Shown here piece after piece: positions 57,583 to 64,000 of a stretch of DNA of 64,000 nucleotides. The number at the start of each line of letters is the position of its first letter. Positions within the stretch are counted from its first letter, which is position 1. The DNA lies in assembly GCA_007644065.1 (NCBI GenBank), contig VJWN01000021.1:510271-574270 (forward strand). The letters run 5' to 3'. The notes under the pieces are model-generated. The model was not told the DNA's origin. It did not search any database and was given only the letters and a program-made list of their open reading frames with translations. The translations under genes were made by a program, and so were the position numbers. This DNA comes from Margaritispora aquatica (taxonomy: Eukaryota > Ascomycota > Leotiomycetes > Helotiales > Discinellaceae).

Positions 57583-59317
57583 CTACACCACACCCTTATC
57601 AATGGCTGGAAGTCTTCTGAGGGTGTTCTCGCTTTCGGTGGTCCATCTGTTCTTCCACTCCTTCTCCTTTTGCAAAGCCTTCTCAAAAGCCGCCAGACAA
57701 TCTGGAGGTAATTCCGCTCTGATATCGTCCGAGACACTGGAAAGGCCGTTGAAGCCGAGATCATGTGCGTCACCGTCTGGTCCTGGAACGCCTAGATTTG
57801 ACGCAGGGGCAGACTCGTAGACTGTATCCACGATCATGAAGTTTTTTGAGTATACTGGGTCGACTGGCGAGAATATTGTTGACTCGTTGTGCTTGGTCTG
57901 ACCGTTCACCGAGGCCTTGGTGTTTTGGTGTTCACTATCATCAATCTGTACCCACCGAGCATGTGTAGGTTGCATGGATTTTGGGTATTGCATGACATTT
58001 GTATGTGGATCGTAAATACCATTCAAGGTGGTTTTCCGAATGGCACCAATGGCAGCATTGAAGCGTCTGGGTAATGTTAGCGTGTGTTTAACCGAACTAT
58101 GTGTAATTTTTGCCCGTCCTTTAGGACTTTCAAATTTCACCATAAGAGCTTCATGTGAAAGGTAAAATGTACTGAGAGAACTGGGCGAGAGATGTATACG
58201 TACGCTGCCTCCCGAGCATGCTCTAACATCCAATTGATATCATTCACTGCTACCCGTCGCTTTTTGCTGTCTGCAACCTTGCCCTGCTGCACAGGCACAG
58301 TTGGTACTCCAGAGTGATAGACAGAACTAGCTCCGTGCCATGCGACATATTGATTCTTGTTGTACTCCTCGCCAGGTTTGATGATATCGTTAGGGTCTGC
58401 AATCGTGCCTTCTACAACACCATCCGCCTTCAATTTTGCAACTTCGTAATCATCGATAATTCTCCTGCCGCCAATGATAATCTGTGCACCAAATTCGCGG
58501 AACACTGAGCGGGCTGTGACAATACCAATGGCTCGACCTTTGTAGGAATGAGGGATAAGCTCGCGGTCAATCAGATCTCGCTTCTCATCCTCGTCGATGA
58601 TGATTTTGTAAAGACGCTTGTGCTTGGTGAAGAAGAGGTAACTATCTCGGAAACCCACACAACGAGCAGGTTCAGTCGACAGCATGTAGAGTCTGTTTTC
58701 CCGACCGAGGATTGTGAATGTTCGACATCGATATCCTCGTCCACCCTGGAGGTAGCCCATCTTATCAACCTTGGTTTCTCCTTCAGCATCTTCAGGCAAT
58801 TCCACTTCATCGTTGATGACATCCATCATGTTTCCCTCCTTGTCGACTGGCTGTTGTGTAACGTGCGATGGTCCACCACGTCTTGCCCATCGTCCTCCAC
58901 CTCGACCCAGTCCACCTCCTCTGCCCCGACCTCTCCTCGCAGGTGTACTATTTTCCGAAGCATTGTTATCACCATCGTCCTTATCCCAATCGGCAGGTCG
59001 ATTCTTTGGTGGTCTACCTAACCTCTTCTTGCGAACGACAGGTTCTGGAGGGGGTGATGCGGCAACGGATCCGGCCTCTGAGTCTGGGGTGGGCGTGTTA
59101 TCCTCGTCCTGGCCATCTTCATCGTGGTCACTTCCCGCGTCAGACGCTGGAGCATCCATCATCTGCTCATCCTCGCCATCGTCGAAAGCCTGTGGGGTAT
59201 TTTCTAAAATTTGATCGTTAGCAAAGGGATCTGATGCGCCGGAGGTTGTATGTAGACAAGCTTACTCAATGCAGCAGCAGCGTTTTTTGCTGCGGCTCTT
59301 CCTGGTCTTCTTCCCAT
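57583..59317 (-). CDS. RSC7: Chromatin-remodelling complex subunit, RSC7/Swp82 family
   Basis: Exons 59317-59266, 59203-58204 and 58066-57583 give 511 aa; both introns (62 and 137 bp) keep the frame. The N-terminal 150 residues are disordered and acidic, then basic with AT-hook-like RKKRLGRPPKNRP and an RGRGRGGG tract. The conserved core is RLYMLSTEPARCVGFRDSY, FTKHKRLYKIII, KRDLIDRELIPHSYKGRAI and GRRIIDDYEVAKLK. In yeast the pair Rsc7 (Npl6) and Swp82 are subunits of RSC and SWI/SNF. The filamentous-fungal homologue is expected in one or both complexes, in the nucleus. The AT-hook fits DNA contact. The short first exon (17 codons) begins MGRRPGRAAAKN. Confidence 0.93.
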
Positions 59318-60335
59318 ATTTGTGAGTTGAAATAAACCCAATTAATTGGTGGTGATGGAGTTTTCGTTATGCTATGTTGAGACTGGTGGTCGCGATTTGG
59401 AGACGCGATGCGAATGTTGGATGCCGCGAAAGACTTGGCAATTGTTATGCCTCAGAAGTCTAATGCCTGAGGCAGCAAATTCGCGGCCCGTATACACCCG
59501 ACCCGTGCCTTGCTGTGGGTGATTAGTCAGCTTGAACGGCTTGACGCTTTAGATGCTTCGTTCGACCAAGTGCATTAATCGTATCATCAGAATTTTTATT
59601 CTTCTACTATTTTTAAATGCTGTAGCTGACTTGATAGAATCCGAACCACCACCTGATCATCGTTGAAAAGGCCATCTCAATTCTCTCTCTTCCTACGATC
59701 CAACCACACTTTGCCCGGAAAAATCATTTCCCAGTCACTCGACAATATCACTCTATTTTACCTGTTAAGGTAAAAGAAAAGCAACGTCTCTTTCGTCCAC
59801 AAGCAGCGGTGAGGAAGGATATGTATTGGAATTGTGCATACTTTGGCCACACGTCGTATTCCAATAGCCATTGGTGTCACCATACAGTATGGAAGCAGCT
59901 ATGAAAGAGGCGTCGTTGCATTTGACATGTGGATAGATGGGGCTGAAGTGCAGGTCTGATGTGATATTGGCCCGATTTCTCAGCTTTGGATATACGTTTG
60001 AGATATGTGAGATATGTGAGCTGCGTGAGCTGTATGCGCTGTGTGACCTACTAAGGCGGGCCAACCCTCAGCCATAAATAGAGTTCCGGATACGTGGTGA
60101 AACCTATCATGGCATGTCTGTTGTGAACTGGTGAGCCCGTGAGCTTGTGAGCTTGTAAGAGTTGAGGATGGTGGTGGTGGTGGTGCAAGGTATCGTCCAC
60201 GAATGACGTCGATGTCTGGTCTTCCTCTTGTGCTTCAGAAGCCCAGGTGAACTTGGTCAAGATCCCACCAAGTGATACAAGGTTTTTTGTTGAACATGGC
60301 TATCGTGTGGTTCGTGTGGTGGCTATCGTACTCCG

Positions 60336-60354
60336 TATAGCTAGCTAGCTAGCT
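60336..60354. repeat. (GCTA)n tetramer run
   Basis: Tandem CTAG/GCTA units, intergenic. Confidence 0.85.
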
Positions 60355-61040
60355 ACTGTTTTGTTTTGCTTGGTATTGGGGATATTGAACTGGGCTGGAC
60401 TGGATAGTTATCAGCTTACACGAAGACTAGATTTGACATCAAGGTATGGAATAGCTACCTACCTATGGTAAGGTATGGTAAGGTTTGTCCAGCTCGTATA
60501 GAATAAACAGGTTTGAGTTTGAATGATGGATTAGTGTCTGTAAGGTATCTATCTACTGTGCTCGCTACTTCAACTCCGTATCATTGCATCATACCTTACC
60601 TTATGGAGAGAGAGAGTGAGAGAGGGAGATATTGGAAGAAGCAGAGGCAAAGACACAGCCATCACGAAGCCGGAAATATCTTCTGATTCATTGATCCCAC
60701 CACTTTTGCCTTGACCATATCGTATCTGGCCCTGGACCTGGACCTCCTGGACCTCCTGGACCTCACCTCGCATCATCTTGTTTCTCAGCACAGTCAACAA
60801 TCTCACCTCTATGGTCATGGTCAGCTCAACTAACCCCCAATCCCTCCCATCAAAGGATAAACTCCGATTTCCCCTCCAACAAATGAACAATAAACATATA
60901 TCTCTTATTTATTGTTCTCTATACAACTCCTCAAATCACCTCTTGGTGCTTGATGCCTTACATCCGATTGTGAGCATTTTGGGAGCCCAAAGATCCTTTA
61001 AACTTCCATTATTACCCGTAACTCACTCACACTACTCATA

Positions 61041-61080
61041 CTCACCCTCACTCACCCTCACTCACCCTCACTCACCCTCA
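61041..61080. repeat. Four tandem copies of a 10-mer CTCACCCTCA
   Basis: Exact tandem repeat in the region upstream of the SCH9-type gene. Confidence 0.92.
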
Positions 61081-61170
61081 CACCTTTGGAACCACATCCC
61101 GTTGATACGCGCGGGAAGAGAGCTCACCGACTAAAAGCAGTTTGTTGTCGAGCGACGCTACGCTACCAAC

Positions 61171-61194
61171 GTACCTACCTACCTACCTACCTTA
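61171..61194. repeat. (TACC)n tract
   Basis: Tandem TACC/ACCT units in the SCH9 upstream region, ending in a TTAC step. Confidence 0.88.
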
Positions 61195-61633
61195 CATACG
61201 CTACTTTTTATCATTCTTCCATAATAACCAATCCGCAGCTATTCCCAGAATTTCCGGATTCCGCGCTGTCGTTCATTCCTATCCAGTCGCCTCCACGAGT
61301 CAAGATTGTTTTGCCTGAGCTCGGCGGCCCTAAAAAAGATTAAAACCGATTATTCGATTGGGACCATTTTTGCCATCATTCCATCCATCGCAGCCCTGTC
61401 CTAACTTGTCCTGGACCTATCCTGACTGGTTCTGTCCTGGTTTCTGGTTTCTGCCTCTCAAGGTCTCCGCTTCCCGGCGGGGGCGTTGCAAGATCAAGCG
61501 AGGCTTTTGAGGCCCCTTGCCCAGCGCACAGCACCAGCACCAGCACCAGTATCAGCACCACTGCCTGCGAGTGAGCTGCACCTGCCAAAATACCTGGGAC
61601 GGTCCCTATCCTTACCCTACCTAGGTACGGCTT

Positions 61634-61670
61634 GCGGTTCTGCGGTTCTGCGGTTCTACGGTTCTACGGT
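61634..61670. repeat. Tandem 8-mer GCGGTTCT/ACGGTTCT
   Basis: Three units of GCGGTTCT are followed by one ACGGTTCT and a partial ACGGT, in the SCH9 upstream region. Confidence 0.9.
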
Positions 61671-61700
61671 CCCAACTTTACTTTTACGTCTTGTCTACCA

Positions 61701-61734
61701 TACCATACCTTACCATACCTTACCATACCTTACC
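61701..61734. repeat. Three tandem copies of TACCATACCT
   Basis: Exact 10-mer repeats in the SCH9 upstream region, close to the (TACC)n type. Confidence 0.9.
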
Positions 61735-62111
61735 CCCAAAGGAACCTCAAGGTACCTTCCCGATTCTTTCCTTTATTTTCCTTCCCACTTTCAATCCTTC
61801 ACTTCCACTCCCGACTTTCTCCAAACCCAAAGAAAACAATAGATTCATCTGCATCGAATGCATTCAATCTTCATTCCCTCGATCTGCTGTAGTATATCTA
61901 CAACGCTTTGCCACCAGCGTGCCTCGACGATTATTCAGCTGATGTGAATCACCAAAGTACCTTGGCCGAACACACTAGTTCGTGGAGTCTTCCTCGCAGA
62001 ACTCACACGCAAAGAACACAACCCCATCCTCGATTACCTCGACCTCCACACTCCCATTACTTCGACGCAATAGGGAATAATACTGGCGTCCTCGGCAGAG
62101 AGAAGTTCGCC

Positions 62112-64000
62112 ATGGCAGGATTCGATGGAGACTTGCTGAAGCAAGCAACTCAAGCTATGATGGCAAGGTGAGATGGCAAACACTGTTTTTCTGTGTGGTT
62201 CTGGCATCTTGCACCACAAATATCCCCTCACTACGTCATCGGGAGATGTTGAAAAGGCACAGAACACCGGAGCACACATATACGAACAAACAGTCCTCGA
62301 TGCAGTATGGCAGCTATTGTTTATTGTTTATTGTTGTTCACCGTGGGACTGCAAAGGCGATTCTGTGTCGGTGTTTCTCGCACATGCGTCAAAGCAAGGT
62401 CCATGTCAAAGTTGACGAGGGGTCATCAGCTTATCGAGCGACAATCGGGCGAGCGGTGACTGGGTCCATCCAAACGAAGGCAGAATTTTGTACTCGGCTT
62501 TTTTTTGCACATTTGCTCGTTCTATTGCTTGCTTATGGAACAACATTCGACCATTGCTATACATTCTTCTCTTCTCCCAGAAATCTGACATCTGCAACTT
62601 TTGGCTACTTGGAACTGCTGCAACTGCCTCAACCGTCGATTCCATACTATACACGTTCAGAATTCACCATGACCATGGCTAACCTTCTATACAGCAGAGA
62701 TGACCACGAAAATAATGATTCGGACCGAGATACTACTCCTTCGGGTGTCGCAACCCCTCAACCTGATCCTTCAGACAAGCGACTTCCCGGCATAATGCAC
62801 AGTTACTTTGGACAGGTTGGTTCTGGTTCTCCTACAAGTCCAAATTCTGTTCCACTTGAAACCCCTGCACAGGATAGCATGGTGGAAGACCAAGGTCCTC
62901 CATATATCTGCGAGAAGATGTTGGAAAGTGAGGTGCTATCGCCAGTCATGCGGGACTCCAACAATGAGCCTACGGGTGACTGCTGTGATAAAGAGCCTTC
63001 GGATGTCCAAGTCTCACAGGAAAATGAGCAATTGACAGTCTCATTTGCACCCGAGACGCTACAAAACAAGAGTCTACACCCCTACCCGACGCCACCTACC
63101 TCCCAATCACCGTCACTGCACAAATTGAGGATTGGAGATGCTAGCTCTGAGGATGATGAATCTAGCCCGAGCAAAGCATCATCCACCCATCACCAGAGAG
63201 GCATTTCGGAATCCATTCCGTCAAGCTTACGGAGAGCTTCTGTCATGAATCCCCTTTCTAGTGTTGTAACAGTTTCTAATGTCCATGCCACACATTTTTC
63301 GAACCCTGGCGATTGTTGCAAAGACAATGATTCCACTGCCCCTGCACATTCTTCTGAAATGCACGAGTCACCTTCAGTTGATTGTCTCAAGAAGCTAACT
63401 GATGATTCTTTGCGTCCAAAGAGTACTCCTGCAACTCCAACTCGAGCACTGTCAAATCAAACAGTAAAATCGGACACCAGTGGTGGTTCTGATCCATCGC
63501 ATCCTTCAACGTCTGCGAAGACCAGTATTGAAGCGACTCCAACTCAATCGCTTTCTGCGGGAACTTCCGGTCCCTCGGCACCAGCTCCCAAAGGAAAATT
63601 GGTCGTCAAAATCACCGAGGCACGAGGACTACGCAAGAGCAGAGAGCCATATGTTGTTGCCGTTTTCCAGCGAAACGAGCTTGTTTCTAAGGGTCCAGTA
63701 TTTGATGAAAGTGAAGATACCGAGGATGCAACTGGTAGTCCAATGATGGGTGGAATTCCGATCACGAGATCTGGAAGCGATTCGGGTCGTGCCATGGCCA
63801 TTCCAATGAAAAGTCGCCAAAGCAGTAACACGAGTCTTTCGGAATACCGCGACTTTAAAAGCAAGGGCCGAAGGTCTATGACCAATCCTAAATGGGATAC
63901 TGAAGCAGCCTTGTAGGTATATATAGTTGGTGTTATGGTGCTGAAGCTGACTTTATATTAGCGACGTGGTTGGTTCGGATAAACGTGTCAATATCACTGT
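62112..64000 (+). CDS. SCH9: AGC kinase of the SCH9 type, N-terminal part, cut by right window edge
   Basis: My model starts at ATG 62112 (context GCCATGGC). Exon 1 is 62112-62167, exon 2 62695-63912 and exon 3 63962->64000. Exon 1 encodes MAGFDGDLLKQATQAMMA and ends in AG|GTGAGA. The acceptor is ACAG|CAG| (62694 or 62697), both in phase, with a perfect GCTAAC branch site just upstream. The protein then has a long Ser/Thr/Pro-rich region (DKRLPGIMHSYFGQVG) and the start of the C2-like domain (GKLVVKITEARGLRKSREPYVVAVFQRNELVSKG). GGIPITRSGSDSGR, MKSRQSSNTSLSEYRDF and TNPKWDTEAAF follow, as in fungal Sch9 kinases. The kinase domain would lie beyond 64000. Sch9 acts downstream of TORC1 in nutrient and growth control. 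If no first intron is used, ATG 62669 (MTMANLLYS) is the start. Confidence 0.87.

Larger units (their letters stand above)
59318..62111. other. 2.8-kb divergent promoter and leader region, rich in simple repeats
   Basis: Between the RSC7-like gene and the SCH9-type kinase, both transcribed outward. It contains several tandem tracts, listed separately, and no supported gene. TACCTTACC/GGTAAGGTA-like units recur at about 60470, 60590, 61175, 61615 and 61700. The long leader of SCH9 probably starts in its right part. Confidence 0.5.

Noticed and set aside
58548..59214. Plus-strand frames of 117-157 codons within the RSC7-like gene
   Set aside because: Shadows of the minus-strand coding exon, whose conserved core is clear.
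62168..62668. In-frame 5' extension of the SCH9 frame (starting MRWQTLFF)
   Set aside because: The extension falls inside the inferred first intron, is not Ser/Thr-rich like the real N-terminus and starts directly at the donor site.

Overview
This window is nuclear DNA of a filamentous ascomycete (Pezizomycotina). Most genes are split by 45-75 bp introns with GT-AG ends and CTRAY-type branch sites. The genes are monocistronic, lie on both strands and are separated by 0.3-3.5 kb of spacer. The families are typical of this group: a HET-domain protein, an OPT peptide transporter, Ser/Thr-rich secreted proteins, a BAS2-like small cysteine protein and DUF/F-box-like proteins. A leotiomycete is my best guess, but that is inference. 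All exon joins were worked out by hand from splice signals and frame continuity.

Layout. 1-6.5 kb: 5' part of an S9 peptidase, a membrane-anchored RBR ubiquitin ligase, the mitochondrial AAA protein BCS1 and a 98-residue acidic protein. 8-17.6 kb: a vacuolar-type M20 carboxypeptidase, an F-box-like/DUF protein, a secreted HELTH zinc metallopeptidase and a 692-residue secreted protein I cannot assign. 18.8-24.4 kb: a thioredoxin-like protein without a CxxC site, a nucleotidyltransferase-like protein and an annexin with a Pro/Gln/Tyr-rich tail. 25.7-29.3 kb: two cell-surface or secreted Ser/Thr-rich proteins. 31-41.5 kb: a housekeeping block with ATP synthase subunit h (ATP14), proteasome ATPase RPT5, TFIIB, a NADAR protein and a MaoC/hydratase-2 enzyme, plus one DUF protein. 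42-52 kb: a BAS2-like secreted protein, a HET protein, a secreted HAD phosphatase and an OPT transporter. 55.5-64 kb: a deaminase-fold protein, an RSC7/Swp82 chromatin-remodelling subunit and the 5' part of an SCH9-type AGC kinase, which runs off the right edge.

There is no operon, biosynthetic cluster, CRISPR array, rRNA or recognisable tRNA. The genes act in separate processes: protein turnover (RPT5, RBR ligase), mitochondrial assembly and ATP synthesis (BCS1, ATP14), transcription and chromatin (TFIIB, RSC7), nutrient peptide use (S9, M20, metallopeptidase, OPT) and growth signalling (SCH9).

The observations most worth following are: a decayed tandem copy of the RPT5 3' end with RIP-like transitions; a probable hidden first exon of SCH9 joined across a 527-bp intron at a NAGNAG acceptor; a metallopeptidase whose HExxH motif is split by an intron and which has a possible alternative upstream exon; a deaminase with about 280 residues inserted between its zinc motifs; a nuclear-looking NADAR protein; and the unassigned 692-residue secreted protein.
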